From: a virus
Direction: 5' to 3' (one strand)
DNA length: 41,288 nucleotides
IMG/VR virus record: IMGVR_UViG_3300035670_012629
Coordinates: 1-41,288 of that record
A model generated the notes under the pieces. It ran no database searches. It saw nothing but the letters and a program-made list of their open reading frames with translations, and was not told where the DNA came from. A program made the translations under genes and the position numbers. Shown piece after piece: positions 1-8,243 of the stretch (positions are counted from its first letter, which is position 1; every line of letters begins with the position of its first letter).

Positions 1-2
1 GA

Positions 3-1136
3 GATCCTAACCGTCAATGTCTAAATCTACACCAGTGTGTAGTTGTTGACGATAAGTTTATGAATCGCCTACAAGACCGCGATAGTGAGGCAATGTCACT
101 TTGGTTGGAAATTCTTAAGTCTCGTGTGGAAACAGGCGAACCCTACATTATGTTTAGTGATAATGTAAATAAGGATAATCCACTAGGTTACCGTATGAAC
201 AATTTGAATGTTTCTATGACTAACATTTGTACTGAAATCACACTTCATACAGATGAGGAACACTCATTTATCTGTTGTTTGTCTTCACTTAACTTAGCTA
301 AGTACGACGAATGGAAAAACACAGATGTAGTTGAAACCGCAGTTTATTTTTTAGATGGAGTAATGGAAGAATTCATCCAGAAAACAAATGGTAAGGATTC
401 AATGATCCGTTCACATCGCCACGCTAAAAAAGGTCGTGCTTTAGGTTTAGGTGTAATGGGTTGGCATACTTTCTTACAACAGAAAAACTTACCATTTAAC
501 TCAATTGCTTCAACAGCTTGGACTCACACTATTTTTAGTCAAATCCAAACACAAGCAGAAGCTGCTTCACGTAAGTTAGCAGTTGAATATGGTGAACCAC
601 TTTGGTGTAAAGGCACTGGTATGCGTAATACACACTTATTAGCAATTGCTCCTACAGTATCTAACTCACGTATCAACAGCTGTTCAGCAGGTATTGAACC
701 CCAACCAGCAAACGTTTACGTATTTAATGGTGCTAAAGGTACTTTTATTGTTAAAAACCCTGAATTAGAGGCTGTACTACAAGCTAAAAATAAAAACAGT
801 AATAAAGTATGGGACCAAATCTTAGCAGATAATGGTTCGGTTCAAAATTTATCTAATGATGTGTTAAATGAAGAAGAAAAAGAAGTATTCTTAACATTCC
901 CTGAAATTAATCAGTTAGCACTTGTTCAACAAGCCGCAGTTCGTCAAAAATATCTTGACCAAACTCAATCGTTGAATTTGAGTTTTGACCCAACAGACTC
1001 ACCAAGATGGATCAATCAAGTACATATAGAAGCTTGGAAACTTGGTATTAAGACGTTATACTATTTACGTACTGATTCAGTAATTAAAGGAGATCTTGGA
1101 TCTCGCACAGTAGATTGCATATCTTGTGACGGGTAA
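3..1136 (+). CDS. nrdA: Ribonucleoside-diphosphate reductase class I, alpha subunit (C-terminal part)
   Basis: This is the large, catalytic subunit of the aerobic (class I) ribonucleotide reductase, which reduces NDPs to dNDPs for phage DNA synthesis. The frame is open to the left edge, so the N-terminal half lies outside the window. Counting from the Met at 60, the active-site NxCxE motif is at residues 55-59 (N55, C57, E59), a cysteine pair that should contain the redox partner is at 72-73, the radical-transfer Tyr-Tyr pair lies near the end (TLYYLRT), and the C-terminal shuttle cysteines are present (CISC). All expected residues of this half are intact. A strong terminator follows, so it is the last gene of its transcript. 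The thioredoxin at 8244 may be its reductant (inference). Confidence 0.93.
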   Translation, partial: DPNRQCLNLHQCVVVDDKFMNRLQDRDSEAMSLWLEILKSRVETGEPYIMFSDNVNKDNPLGYRMNNLNVSMTNICTEITLHTDEEHSFICCLSSLNLAKYDEWKNTDVVETAVYFLDGVMEEFIQKTNGKDSMIRSHRHAKKGRALGLGVMGWHTFLQQKNLPFNSIASTAWTHTIFSQIQTQAEAASRKLAVEYGEPLWCKGTGMRNTHLLAIAPTVSNSRINSCSAGIEPQPANVYVFNGAKGTFIVKNPELEAVLQAKNKNSNKVWDQILADNGSVQNLSNDVLNEEEKEVFLTFPEINQLALVQQAAVRQKYLDQTQSLNLSFDPTDSPRWINQVHIEAWKLGIKTLYYLRTDSVIKGDLGSRTVDCISCDG

Positions 1137-1154
1137 AAGTTTTATAATTTTTGT

Positions 1155-1185
1155 AAAAAGGGGTGCATTAGCACCTCTTTTTTTT
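1155..1185 (+). terminator. Rho-independent terminator after nrdA
   Basis: A hairpin with arms AGGGGTGC (1159-1166) and GCACCTCT (1171-1178), loop ATTA and one G-U pair, is followed by eight T residues. The A-run at 1155-1159 pairs with the T-run, so the structure could also stop transcription from the other side. It separates nrdA from the lysis-like module. Confidence 0.88.
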
Positions 1186-1209
1186 GTATTTATAACAAAT
1201 GTAAATCTT

Positions 1210-1446
1210 ATGAAAAATATTTTGTCTTTTTTTAAATCAATGCTTTCTGAAGCTGAAGGTATTATTTCTTCTAAAAGAGTAATTGGATTTTTAGGATTTT
1301 TATCATTAACTATAACAATGATTGTTAATAGTTTTTATGATTCTAATATTGCTCCTTCACCTGAATTAGTAGAAGCCGTTGAATTTATCACTATTGGTGC
1401 TTTATTTGGAACTTCTCTTGATAAAATAATGGGAAAAAAACAGTAA
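1210..1446 (+). CDS. Small two-TM membrane protein, putative holin
   Basis: This 78-residue protein has a short amphipathic N-terminus, a first hydrophobic segment (about residues 25-43), a short polar turn with NIAPSPEL, and a second hydrophobic segment (about 50-68) before a basic tail (MGKKQ). Size, two TM helices, charged C-terminus and position directly upstream of the endolysin fit a phage holin. The frame is open further upstream (to 1126), but that extension reads through the terminator hairpin, so the ATG at 1210 is the likely start. The function is inferred from context; no specific holin family is recognised with certainty. Confidence 0.6.
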   Translation: MKNILSFFKSMLSEAEGIISSKRVIGFLGFLSLTITMIVNSFYDSNIAPSPELVEAVEFITIGALFGTSLDKIMGKKQ

Positions 1447-1451
1447 TCAAT

Positions 1452-2375
1452 ATGATACTTAAAGTTGGTGCCAAAGGAGCTTTAGTAAAAGCCATTCAAA
1501 AAATTATAGAAGTTAAAGCCGATGGTCATTTTGGTCCTGGGACTGAAGCTGCTATTAAAAAATGGCAAGCTGCTAATGGCTTAAAAGCTGATGGTATAGT
1601 AGGTCCTAGTACTTTAGCTAAAATGGATTTATTAGAAACAGACTTATTTGGTAAGGACCAACTTCACGAAAATGCTTCGGGAGTTTACACTAAAAAACTT
1701 TATACTACATCAACAGACCTTGAAATAATTGAATATTTTATGCCCGTTGGTGAATATCTAAAAGGCCCTATCAAACCTGAATGGGTCTTTTTACATCATA
1801 CAGCAGGGTGGTATAATCCTTTTAACACAATTAAAGCTTGGGATGCTGATAAAATAGGTCCAATAGCAACTGAGTTTGTTCTAGGAGGTCCTTCAGTTAA
1901 AGGAAATGATGATCAATACGATGGTGTATTAGTTCAAGCATTCCCTAAAGGAAACTGGGGTTACCACTTAGGTAAAAATGGTTCTCAAATAATGCATAAA
2001 AATTCAATAGGTATTGAAGTTTGCAATTTTGGTTATGTTAAAGAAGGAAAAACTTACGCAGGAGCAATAGTAGCAGATTCACAAATTGTAGAGTTAACCA
2101 AACCATTCCGTGGTCATACTACTTGGCATCGATATTCAGATAAACAAATTCAAGTTCTTAAAGATTGGATTTTATGGATTGCAGAACGTGATGGTATTGA
2201 TGTAAGAGCTGGTTTACCTGCTTTAATTAAAGAAAAAGGGGCTGATGCCTTCGAATTTAACGAAGATGCTTATTACGGAAAAGTAAAAGGTCTTTGGACT
2301 CACACAAATACTAGAAAAGATAAAGTTGATATGTTCCCTCAACAAGAGTTGATGGATATGTTAACGAGCTTGTAA
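1452..2375 (+). CDS. Endolysin: PG-binding domain plus N-acetylmuramoyl-L-alanine amidase
   Basis: This is a modular lysis enzyme of 307 residues. Residues 1-58 form a PG_binding_1 repeat (VKADGHFGPGTEAAIKKWQ and GLKADGIVGPSTL). Residues about 105-300 form an amidase_2/PGRP-type zinc amidase, with the first zinc His in FLHHTAGW (H115/H116), WGYHLG at 169-174, IGIEVCNFG at 186-194, and His/Lys residues near the C-terminus (THTNTRKDKVD). It would cleave the bond between N-acetylmuramic acid and L-alanine at the end of infection. No signal peptide is visible, so export would depend on a holin such as the preceding gene. The peptidoglycan-binding domain at the N-terminus is the order common in phages of Gram-negative hosts. 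Confidence 0.9.
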   Translation: MILKVGAKGALVKAIQKIIEVKADGHFGPGTEAAIKKWQAANGLKADGIVGPSTLAKMDLLETDLFGKDQLHENASGVYTKKLYTTSTDLEIIEYFMPVGEYLKGPIKPEWVFLHHTAGWYNPFNTIKAWDADKIGPIATEFVLGGPSVKGNDDQYDGVLVQAFPKGNWGYHLGKNGSQIMHKNSIGIEVCNFGYVKEGKTYAGAIVADSQIVELTKPFRGHTTWHRYSDKQIQVLKDWILWIAERDGIDVRAGLPALIKEKGADAFEFNEDAYYGKVKGLWTHTNTRKDKVDMFPQQELMDMLTSL

Positions 2376-2377
2376 AA

Positions 2378-2995
2378 ATGGAACCATTAATGATGTTTAC
2401 AACTATTTTGGTTGCCCTTATAACGGCAGTTTTAGGGCCAATTGCAGTAGAATGGGCTAGAAATTATTTTAAAACTAAACCATTGAAATCTCCTATTCAA
2501 GAATCAATAGAATTAAATGAAATAGTAGATCAACAACTTGACACTATTTTAAATTACCTCAATTGTGATAGAGTATGGGTAGCCCAATTCCATAATGGAG
2601 GTCATTTCTATCCTACAGGCAAATCAATTCAAAAATTTTCTATTTTTTACGAAAAAACCTCAGCAAAAGGTTTATCTTTACAACACGATTTTCAAAATGT
2701 TCCTTGCTCAGCATTTCCAAAAGCATTAGCTACAATTTATAAAGAAGGAGAACTTGCTGTTCCAAATTATAATGAGAGTACTGAAACTTATGATTTAAAA
2801 GGAGTTTCATCACAATATAATACTAAATCATTCTATATGGTTGGTTTATATAGTTTAGATAATCATTTAATTGGAGTTATGGCTATTGCATATGATACTG
2901 AGCATACACTTACTAAAGATGAATGGATTTACGTTCGTCAAAAAGTAGGAGTAATAGGGACCCTACTCACTGAATATCTTAAGATTAAAAAATAA
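2378..2995 (+). CDS. Membrane-anchored GAF-like protein of unknown function
   Basis: The protein has 205 residues, with one N-terminal hydrophobic helix (about residues 4-24) and then a soluble domain. The soluble part looks like a GAF/PAS-type sensor fold: a motif RVWVAQFHNGG at about 66-76, a cysteine in NVPCSAFP, and a C-terminal strand-helix part (YMVGLYSLDNHLIGVMAIAY). I recall similar HNGG-containing proteins as conserved hypotheticals in large marine phages. It sits 2 nt after the endolysin and before another membrane protein, so a role at the membrane in lysis timing or sensing is possible, but this is inference only. Confidence 0.5.
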   Translation: MEPLMMFTTILVALITAVLGPIAVEWARNYFKTKPLKSPIQESIELNEIVDQQLDTILNYLNCDRVWVAQFHNGGHFYPTGKSIQKFSIFYEKTSAKGLSLQHDFQNVPCSAFPKALATIYKEGELAVPNYNESTETYDLKGVSSQYNTKSFYMVGLYSLDNHLIGVMAIAYDTEHTLTKDEWIYVRQKVGVIGTLLTEYLKIKK

Positions 2996-3032
2996 CTTGG
3001 ATATTCAAAAGTAGGTAATTATATTATTGCCT

Positions 3033-4190
3033 ATGATCCAGTATATAAAAGAAAGGGTCTTTCCCTTTTTAATCGCACTCTCCGCCCTGTCAGTGTCTGC
3101 TTCGGCCGCTTTCTATTCAGTTAGCGGCCTTAGCAAACTCTTTGCTGGGGCTTCTTTAGCAGTAATTATTATGGCCGGTTCATTAGAAGTTGCCAAATTA
3201 GTTATTGCTTCCCTACTCTATCAATATCGTAAAACTTTACCTCGTTTACTTAAAATTTACCTTACTACGGCAGCATTTGTCTTAGTATTAATTACGAGTA
3301 TGGGTATTTACGGATTTTTATCTGCAGCTTATCAAGAAACAGCTAATAAAGCTGGTAATCTTGATGCACAAATAGCTTTAGTTGAAACTAAAAGAGATAA
3401 TGCTCAAAAACAACTAAATGTTTATAACGCAGAAAAAGAAAATAGCGATAAAGCTATCGCTGATTTGCGAAAAGGTTTATCTAACAACGTAATAACGTAT
3501 ACTAATGCACAGGGGCAGCTAATTACAACAACTTCATCTGCTACGCGTAAAGCATTAGAAAAGCAGTTAGATCAAGCTATTGAACGACAAACCACCCTCA
3601 ACAATAAAGTAGATGAACTCAATACTCAAGTATTTGAATTTGAAACTGAGCTTGTAGATATCAAAACAAATAATGATCTTGCGGGAGAACTTGGCCCTCT
3701 TAAATATTTATCAGGGTTAACAGGAATTCCTATGGATCAAATTGTTAATATTTTATTGTTGACAATTATATTTGTATTTGATCCTTTAGCTATTTCTTTA
3801 GTAATTGCTGCAAATTTTGCTTTTGAAGAAATTAAAACAAAAAATAATATGAAGTTATTTAGTTGGTTATTTAAAAATAAAAAACAAGAAAACAATTATT
3901 TCTTTCAAGAAGAAGAAATAGAAGATAATGAGGGCACCGATGTATATTCTGAAGAAGAATTAAAGGATTGGGATAATACCCTTCAGGATGGACTTGAAGA
4001 TGAAGAATGGGAGGAAGAACCAATCTCCGAGCCAGACCAAAAAGAAATATCAAAACAAGCCCTTGAAGAATTAGTCAGATTAGGAGAAATTCAAGAAGCA
4101 AGACAAAATATGCAAGCTATTAATAGAAGAGCTCAAAAAATTAAAGCTAAATTTAATAGAGGCGATGAAGATTTAACAATAAAATATTAG
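3033..4190 (+). CDS. Four-TM coiled-coil membrane protein
   Basis: The protein has about 385 residues. Three hydrophobic helices lie at roughly residues 9-30, 36-63 and 73-95. A long polar coiled coil follows (about 104-212, rich in Gln, Lys, Glu and Ala). A fourth hydrophobic region lies at about 230-262 (containing FVFDPLAISLVIAANF), and then a very acidic C-terminal tail. The coiled coil probably sits between membrane segments on the periplasmic side. The DPLAI segment is shared with conserved membrane proteins of other large phages, as I remember them, but I know no function. I chose the ATG at 3033; a TTG at 3027 is an alternative. Position after the endolysin makes a spanin-like or envelope role possible. 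Confidence 0.55.
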   Translation: MIQYIKERVFPFLIALSALSVSASAAFYSVSGLSKLFAGASLAVIIMAGSLEVAKLVIASLLYQYRKTLPRLLKIYLTTAAFVLVLITSMGIYGFLSAAYQETANKAGNLDAQIALVETKRDNAQKQLNVYNAEKENSDKAIADLRKGLSNNVITYTNAQGQLITTTSSATRKALEKQLDQAIERQTTLNNKVDELNTQVFEFETELVDIKTNNDLAGELGPLKYLSGLTGIPMDQIVNILLLTIIFVFDPLAISLVIAANFAFEEIKTKNNMKLFSWLFKNKKQENNYFFQEEEIEDNEGTDVYSEEELKDWDNTLQDGLEDEEWEEEPISEPDQKEISKQALEELVRLGEIQEARQNMQAINRRAQKIKAKFNRGDEDLTIKY

Positions 4191-4192
4191 TT

Positions 4193-4603
4193 ATGAAAAG
4201 ATTTTTAACTTTAGTTGCGTTATTACTAACATTTTGTTCATTTGGACAATTACAAAAGTGGCATAAAGTCACTAATTATGCTTCAACCTCAAATATGGTT
4301 TGGAGTACTATAGATCAACAAACCTTATTTTTTGATAATAAAGATTTTCAACCTCAAAATGCAATTTGGGATATAGTATTAGATGAATCAACTAATACAG
4401 GTTTTATCACCTCAGGAGCTATAACATATCGAGTTAATTCAATTTCAATTGAAGAACGAGAAGGAATCAAAATGATATTAATGAATGCTTTTAACGAACG
4501 AATCAATGCCCCAGTTTTAATCATTGCTAGTACTATTGAAGGACGTTTTAAACTTGGGGTTTATGTTGATTCTCACCAAAAAGTATATTACTTCTACGAA
4601 TAG
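4193..4603 (+). CDS. Small exported protein of unknown function
   Basis: This 136-residue protein begins with a classic Sec signal peptide: MKR, then a hydrophobic core (FLTLVALLLTF), then SFGQ as the likely cleavage site near residue 19, a sequence typical of Bacteroidota secreted proteins. The Cys inside the signal does not make a good lipobox. The mature part is mostly short beta strands and has no motif I recognise. It is 2 nt downstream of the coiled-coil membrane protein and 1 nt overlapped by the next gene. It may act in the periplasm with its membrane neighbours (inference). Confidence 0.5.
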   Translation: MKRFLTLVALLLTFCSFGQLQKWHKVTNYASTSNMVWSTIDQQTLFFDNKDFQPQNAIWDIVLDESTNTGFITSGAITYRVNSISIEEREGIKMILMNAFNERINAPVLIIASTIEGRFKLGVYVDSHQKVYYFYE

Positions 4604-5595
4604 TGAAAGAAATAGTTATATTTGGCTCTTATTGTAATACTAAAGAAAAATTAGCCACTTTAGAAAAAAGTATTAAAGACGCTAAATCATATGGTTTAGA
4701 TGTTATGGTTTTTGGTAGGTACCCAATTCCTGAGTCTACCCAAAAATTGTGTGACTATTGGATTTTTGACAAATCTAACCCAGTTCTAGAAGATAGAAAC
4801 TTAGAACATTGGCTTTTACATTCTGGTAAAAGATTAAGTAATTGGTTTCAAGATTATGGATTTGCAGCATTAGAACAAATAACAAAAACTTTAGGGTTTG
4901 CTAATAATCTAGAATATGATATTGCTTATTGGTTAGTATATGATGTTGACTTAACCCATTTCGGTGACTTCAGGGATTTATGCTTAGAACAATTAACTAA
5001 ACACGATGCGGTTTGTCATCCATTTTACCCAACACAATATGGCCCCGCTAAAGGAATTAGTGGAACATCTGTAGGATTTAAAGTAAGAGAATCTTATAAT
5101 AGATTAAAAGGGACAATTACTAAAACTTTTTATAAAGATTTAATTTCTCGAAGAGATAGTTTTATTTCCGAAGATTTTATGGAAGAATGTTTTAGAGTAA
5201 GCGAATTGAATTATTATTTAATGCCTGAAAAACCTAACCTTCCTGCAACTTTAACTTCAACTGGTGTAAGAAAACACGGGGATGTGCCTGAAGAATTTAC
5301 TAATTGTAGAAAATATTTTTTAAATTGTTTTATAGGTTATGACAACCAAAAAGACTGCCAAATCATCTACATTTTTAATATCCTCAACTCAGTAAATAAA
5401 ATTCAATTAACAGTAAATGATTACATTATTTTTGAAGAAAATCCTATTGTAAATGAATTTGGTGGGATTGAAATTGTGGTTAGTGATGCTGAACATTTAA
5501 AAATTCTTACAATTAATGATGAACCTATCAACGAAATGTTAGATCCTGAATTAACTGAACTTTATTGGAAATTAAATAAAATTTCAAATCTTTAA
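4603..5595 (+). CDS. Glycosyltransferase-like protein (GT-A-type)
   Basis: This 330-residue protein starts with a strand-helix pattern typical of nucleotide-sugar binding (KEIVIFGSYCNT) and carries WLVYDVDLTHFGDF at about residue 108, where DVDL is a candidate metal-binding DxD. The last 100 residues form a beta-rich domain (after GYDNQKD). The overall plan resembles the gene at 31273, whose candidate motif is YDSELN. The start is a GTG sharing one base with the previous stop (TAGTG). The donor and acceptor are unknown. It is isolated from the main sugar island at 25-41 kb. Confidence 0.45.
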   Translation: MKEIVIFGSYCNTKEKLATLEKSIKDAKSYGLDVMVFGRYPIPESTQKLCDYWIFDKSNPVLEDRNLEHWLLHSGKRLSNWFQDYGFAALEQITKTLGFANNLEYDIAYWLVYDVDLTHFGDFRDLCLEQLTKHDAVCHPFYPTQYGPAKGISGTSVGFKVRESYNRLKGTITKTFYKDLISRRDSFISEDFMEECFRVSELNYYLMPEKPNLPATLTSTGVRKHGDVPEEFTNCRKYFLNCFIGYDNQKDCQIIYIFNILNSVNKIQLTVNDYIIFEENPIVNEFGGIEIVVSDAEHLKILTINDEPINEMLDPELTELYWKLNKISNL

Positions 5596-5604
5596 TTATT
5601 TAGG

Positions 5605-5635
5605 TTGCCAAAATTTATATTCGATATTATATTTA
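5605..5635 (+). promoter_or_regulatory. Candidate Bacteroidota-type promoter before the 7-deazaguanine cassette
   Basis: A TTG at 5605-5607 and TATATTTA at 5628-5635 are separated by 20 nt. This is close to the Bacteroidota consensus of a -33 TTG and a -7 TAnnTTTG with about 19-21 nt between them; only the last base differs. It lies in the 68-nt gap before the gene at 5664, one of the few gaps in the window. Confidence 0.45.
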
Positions 5636-5663
5636 TTGAAATAAAAACCTAAAAACATAGAAA

Positions 5664-5855
5664 ATGACCAAAAAAGAAATTCAATTAATTGATGATTTGA
5701 TGAGCGTTGCAACAATTATGGATGAAGTTTTTAGGTTTCACCCTGAAAATCCCAAGCAGGTAAATGTTGTTGAATATTATAATGAGTTAAAGAGTAAAAA
5801 AGTAGAAATCGAAAACGAACTTCAAAAAATTAGTGAGCAAGAAAAAGTTAGTTAA
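5664..5855 (+). CDS. Small helical protein, unknown
   Basis: A 63-residue, highly charged protein, apparently two or three helices with a C-terminal coiled-coil-like stretch rich in Glu and Lys. It has no motif I recognise. It is the first gene after the candidate promoter in the 5596-5663 gap and overlaps the next gene by 23 nt. Confidence 0.5.
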   Translation: MTKKEIQLIDDLMSVATIMDEVFRFHPENPKQVNVVEYYNELKSKKVEIENELQKISEQEKVS

Positions 5856-6069
5856 AGGGAATAAAGTTCGTGTAAAAAGTCTCTCAGAACAAGGAGTTTC
5901 TAGAGTCTGCACTCACGGAAAAGTTTGGGAAATATTTAAGGTTGTTCTTGAACCTGAAAATTATCCTGCCCCTTTAGTTTCTTTAAAAAGCACTGATGGT
6001 AGAAATGTTTATTTTTGGTTACAATATAGGAATGATCCTCATTTTAGAATAACAAAGTTTTTAAATTAA
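5833..6069 (+). CDS. Small basic beta-rich protein, unknown
   Basis: This 78-residue basic protein starts at a GTG (no ATG is available before the fold begins). KGNKVRVKSL followed by alternating hydrophobic strands (EIFKVV, APLVSLKS, NVYFWLQY) suggests a small SH3-like or KOW-like barrel. It lies between the small helical gene and the DpdA-like gene and shares one base with the latter (TAATG). No function is proposed. Confidence 0.5.
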   Translation: MSKKKLVKGNKVRVKSLSEQGVSRVCTHGKVWEIFKVVLEPENYPAPLVSLKSTDGRNVYFWLQYRNDPHFRITKFLN

Positions 6070-6860
6070 TGCCTATAAAAGTTAGTCACGAAACACCATT
6101 ATGTTTACTTAATGATAGTCGTAATTTTAATGATTACGACTATTGTTTACCGCACTTATTAGATGAAGAGACTGAATATCTTGAATATTTCTTAGAATCT
6201 AAAGAGAGAGGTAGATATATTATTATGGACAATTCACTTCACGAATTGGGTGAAGCCTACGATAGTAAAAGACTACTCCATTGGGTCTCAGAATTAAAAC
6301 CTAATGAATTTATTGTTCCTGATGTATGGGAAAACCGAGACAAATCAGTAGTAAATGCTCGTTCTTGGAGTCAAATTGATTTACCCAAAGGTGTTACTAA
6401 AGTAGCAGTAGTTCAAGCTAAAACTATTCACGAAGCATCTACTTGTTATCAAACATATAGAGATTTAGGTTATCAAAAAATAGCATTTTCATATGGAGCG
6501 TCTTATTATAATGATGTTGTGCCTCACCCTAATCGCGATTTGGGTAAAGCGCTCGGCAGACTCTCAGTAATCTCAGCATTATACAAAACTAAAGTCATCC
6601 ACGACAATGATCGTGTGCACTTACTAGGTTGTGCTGTGCCTCAAGAATTTGGTTGGTATCGAGATTTTAATTTTATTGAATCAATCGATACTTCTAACCC
6701 GGTAATGGCATCATTAGAGGGTATAAAATATAGTAAAGCAGGTCTATTTGAAAAACCTAAAGCAAATATAAATGATTATTTCTTTATGTTAGGAAGCCAG
6801 GTAGATTATGAACTACTATCAGAAAATTTAATAAGATTTAGAGAAATAAATGATTTATAA
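6069..6860 (+). CDS. dpdA: DpdA-like DNA 7-deazaguanine transglycosylase (TGT fold)
   Basis: This 263-residue protein has the layout of the small phage DpdA group, relatives of tRNA-guanine transglycosylase that exchange guanine in DNA for a 7-deazaguanine base. Visible hallmarks are IIMDNSLHELG at 51-61 (the DNG.FE-like substrate aspartate, here D54), the PDVW strand with D85, VVQAKT at 114-119, LLGCAVPQE at 185-193, and SIDTSNPV at 205-212, whose D207 lies where the TGT nucleophilic aspartate is expected. It precedes queC, queD, queE and folE, which would supply its substrate, and this context strengthens the assignment. It lacks the C-terminal zinc site of bacterial TGT, as expected for DpdA. 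A search against TGT/DpdA profiles would settle it. Confidence 0.75.
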   Translation: MPIKVSHETPLCLLNDSRNFNDYDYCLPHLLDEETEYLEYFLESKERGRYIIMDNSLHELGEAYDSKRLLHWVSELKPNEFIVPDVWENRDKSVVNARSWSQIDLPKGVTKVAVVQAKTIHEASTCYQTYRDLGYQKIAFSYGASYYNDVVPHPNRDLGKALGRLSVISALYKTKVIHDNDRVHLLGCAVPQEFGWYRDFNFIESIDTSNPVMASLEGIKYSKAGLFEKPKANINDYFFMLGSQVDYELLSENLIRFREINDL

Positions 6861-7309
6861 TGGCAAACATTTGTAGAACAGAGGTTTATATCCATTCTAA
6901 TATGTCTACCATTGACTGGTTTGAGAAAATGGTAAAAACATTTACAGTAGAGGATTATATTGGTCAATTTGGTAATCTTCAAGCCGAAAGTATGATTGAT
7001 AAAATCGGTTCTAAATGGCTTTTAAAGTATGACTGGTATCGTGAAGATGACCATTGCTATTTTATTTCATTTGAATCAGCCTGGTACCCTCCTGATACCC
7101 TTTTAAAAAATATTTACTCTCAGGTTGCTGAGAATGACCCAGGTGCTTACCTTAAAGGTCGCTATTGGGATGAGAACTTTTCACCAATTGGTATCTTTGA
7201 AGTTAATTCAACCGGTTACCACACAGCTGAAACTGATGTTAATGTTGATATGGATAATGAAGATTGGTGGAATGATGTAGAAGAAGCATTTGATGGTTTA
7301 GAACTTTAA
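6860..7309 (+). CDS. YubB/Api92-like ferredoxin-fold protein
   Basis: This 149-residue acidic protein begins MANICRTEVYIH and has the pattern W-L-x-K-Y-D-W followed by FISFESAWYPPDTLL. These are features of the ferredoxin-like domain of plasmid and phage proteins called YubB, DUF1281 or Api92-like, in which a W..KWD strand is followed by a TaWsPP motif. The function of the family is not established. It shares one base with the DpdA-like gene and is followed by a 50-nt gap before queC. The C-terminus is strongly acidic (MDNEDWWNDVEEAFDG). Confidence 0.5.
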   Translation: MANICRTEVYIHSNMSTIDWFEKMVKTFTVEDYIGQFGNLQAESMIDKIGSKWLLKYDWYREDDHCYFISFESAWYPPDTLLKNIYSQVAENDPGAYLKGRYWDENFSPIGIFEVNSTGYHTAETDVNVDMDNEDWWNDVEEAFDGLEL

Positions 7310-7310
7310 T

Positions 7311-7328
7311 AGCGTTTGCCTATACGCT
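7311..7328. repeat. Short inverted repeat in the gap before queC
   Basis: AGCGT (7311-7315) and ACGCT (7324-7328) form a 5-bp stem with an 8-nt loop, starting 2 nt after the upstream stop. There is no T-run, so a terminator is unlikely. It could be a weak RNA stem or an operator half-site pair; chance is also possible. Confidence 0.22.
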
Positions 7329-7359
7329 TATAATACCTGGCATATTAAATATATAATAA

Positions 7360-8232
7360 ATGCAATTAGAATTAGATTTTAACCAAGGAAAACACGTAGT
7401 AGTATCACTCTCAGGTGGTATGGATAGTAGTACTTTACTTTTAAGAGCCCTTAAAGAATATAATGGTAATGTTACTGCTCTCAGCTTTAATTATGGGCAA
7501 AAACATAGTGTTGAATTAGAAAGAGCTCAACAACTTGTTGATTACTTATGGTCAAAAGATTATAAAATTAAATACCGAGTTATTAAACTTGATGGTTTAG
7601 TTGATTTGCTCAATTCAGCTCTAGTCAATGGGGGTGAAGATGTTCCTGAAGGACACTATGAGCAGGATAATATGAAAGCAACAGTCGTACCTAACCGAAA
7701 CAAAATCTTTAGTTCAATTACTCAAGCCGTTGCACTTTCAGTAGCTACAACTTATAATGAAAGAACCGATATTGCTTTAGGTATTCACGCTGGTGATCAC
7801 GCTATCTATCCAGATTGTCGTCAAGAATGGCGCGATGCTGATTATGAAGCATTTGTTGCGGGTAATTGGGACGCTGAATTAGTAAATCATTGGACTCCAT
7901 ATCTTCATACTGATAAGTTTGGAATTTTACAAGATGGTGAAGTGCTTTGTGATGAATTAGGTTTAGAATTTAATGAAGTTTATTCTCGAACTAATACTTC
8001 ATATAAACCTATCCAACACTTAGTTGAAGAACACTTCACCAAAAGAGGATTCCCAGCACATCAATATGAATGGTTTAGTGATTTTAAATCAGCTTCATCA
8101 GTAGAGCGTATTGAAGCTTTTATTAAGTTAGGTCGTCCTGATCCTGTAAGTTATGCTGATGAAAATGGACCTGTTACTTGGGAAGTTGCAAAAACTCACG
8201 TAGAACAAATTTTAGCCAATTATAATAAATAA
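7360..8232 (+). CDS. queC: QueC-like 7-cyano-7-deazaguanine synthase lacking the zinc cysteines
   Basis: QueC converts 7-carboxy-7-deazaguanine (CDG) through the amide (ADG) to preQ0 using ATP and ammonia. This 290-residue protein has the N-type ATP pyrophosphatase loop (LSGGMDSS, 17-24), LSFNYGQKH at 41-49, the VPNRN motif (110-114) and GIHAGDHAIYPDCR at 141-154, all typical of QueC. The normal C-terminal zinc site (TCY...CGxCxxC) is replaced: the positions corresponding to the four cysteines are S214, D241, S244 and S247, while the flanking residues (T..Y, VER.EAF) still align. It is longer than bacterial QueC (about 220-230 residues), with an insertion around 155-190. It may be structurally adapted without zinc or make a different end product. 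Confidence 0.88.
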   Translation: MQLELDFNQGKHVVVSLSGGMDSSTLLLRALKEYNGNVTALSFNYGQKHSVELERAQQLVDYLWSKDYKIKYRVIKLDGLVDLLNSALVNGGEDVPEGHYEQDNMKATVVPNRNKIFSSITQAVALSVATTYNERTDIALGIHAGDHAIYPDCRQEWRDADYEAFVAGNWDAELVNHWTPYLHTDKFGILQDGEVLCDELGLEFNEVYSRTNTSYKPIQHLVEEHFTKRGFPAHQYEWFSDFKSASSVERIEAFIKLGRPDPVSYADENGPVTWEVAKTHVEQILANYNK

Positions 8233-8243
8233 TAAATAGTAAT

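Noticed and set aside
1126-1209. Longer holin reading frame starting at 1126
   Set aside because: It would read through the terminator hairpin and T-run after nrdA; the Met at 1210 gives a typical holin-like start.
4193-4260. Lipoprotein signal in the small exported protein
   Set aside because: The cysteine is preceded by LTF, which is a poor lipobox, and SFGQ further on makes a better signal peptidase I site.
5616-5623. TATATTCG as a second -7 element in the gap before 5664
   Set aside because: It has no TTG at the right distance; the overlapping TTG-N20-TATATTTA pair is better.
7310-7359. T4-type late promoter (TATAAATA) before queC
   Set aside because: The gap only has ATTAAATA-like AT-rich sequence, which is expected by chance at this base composition.
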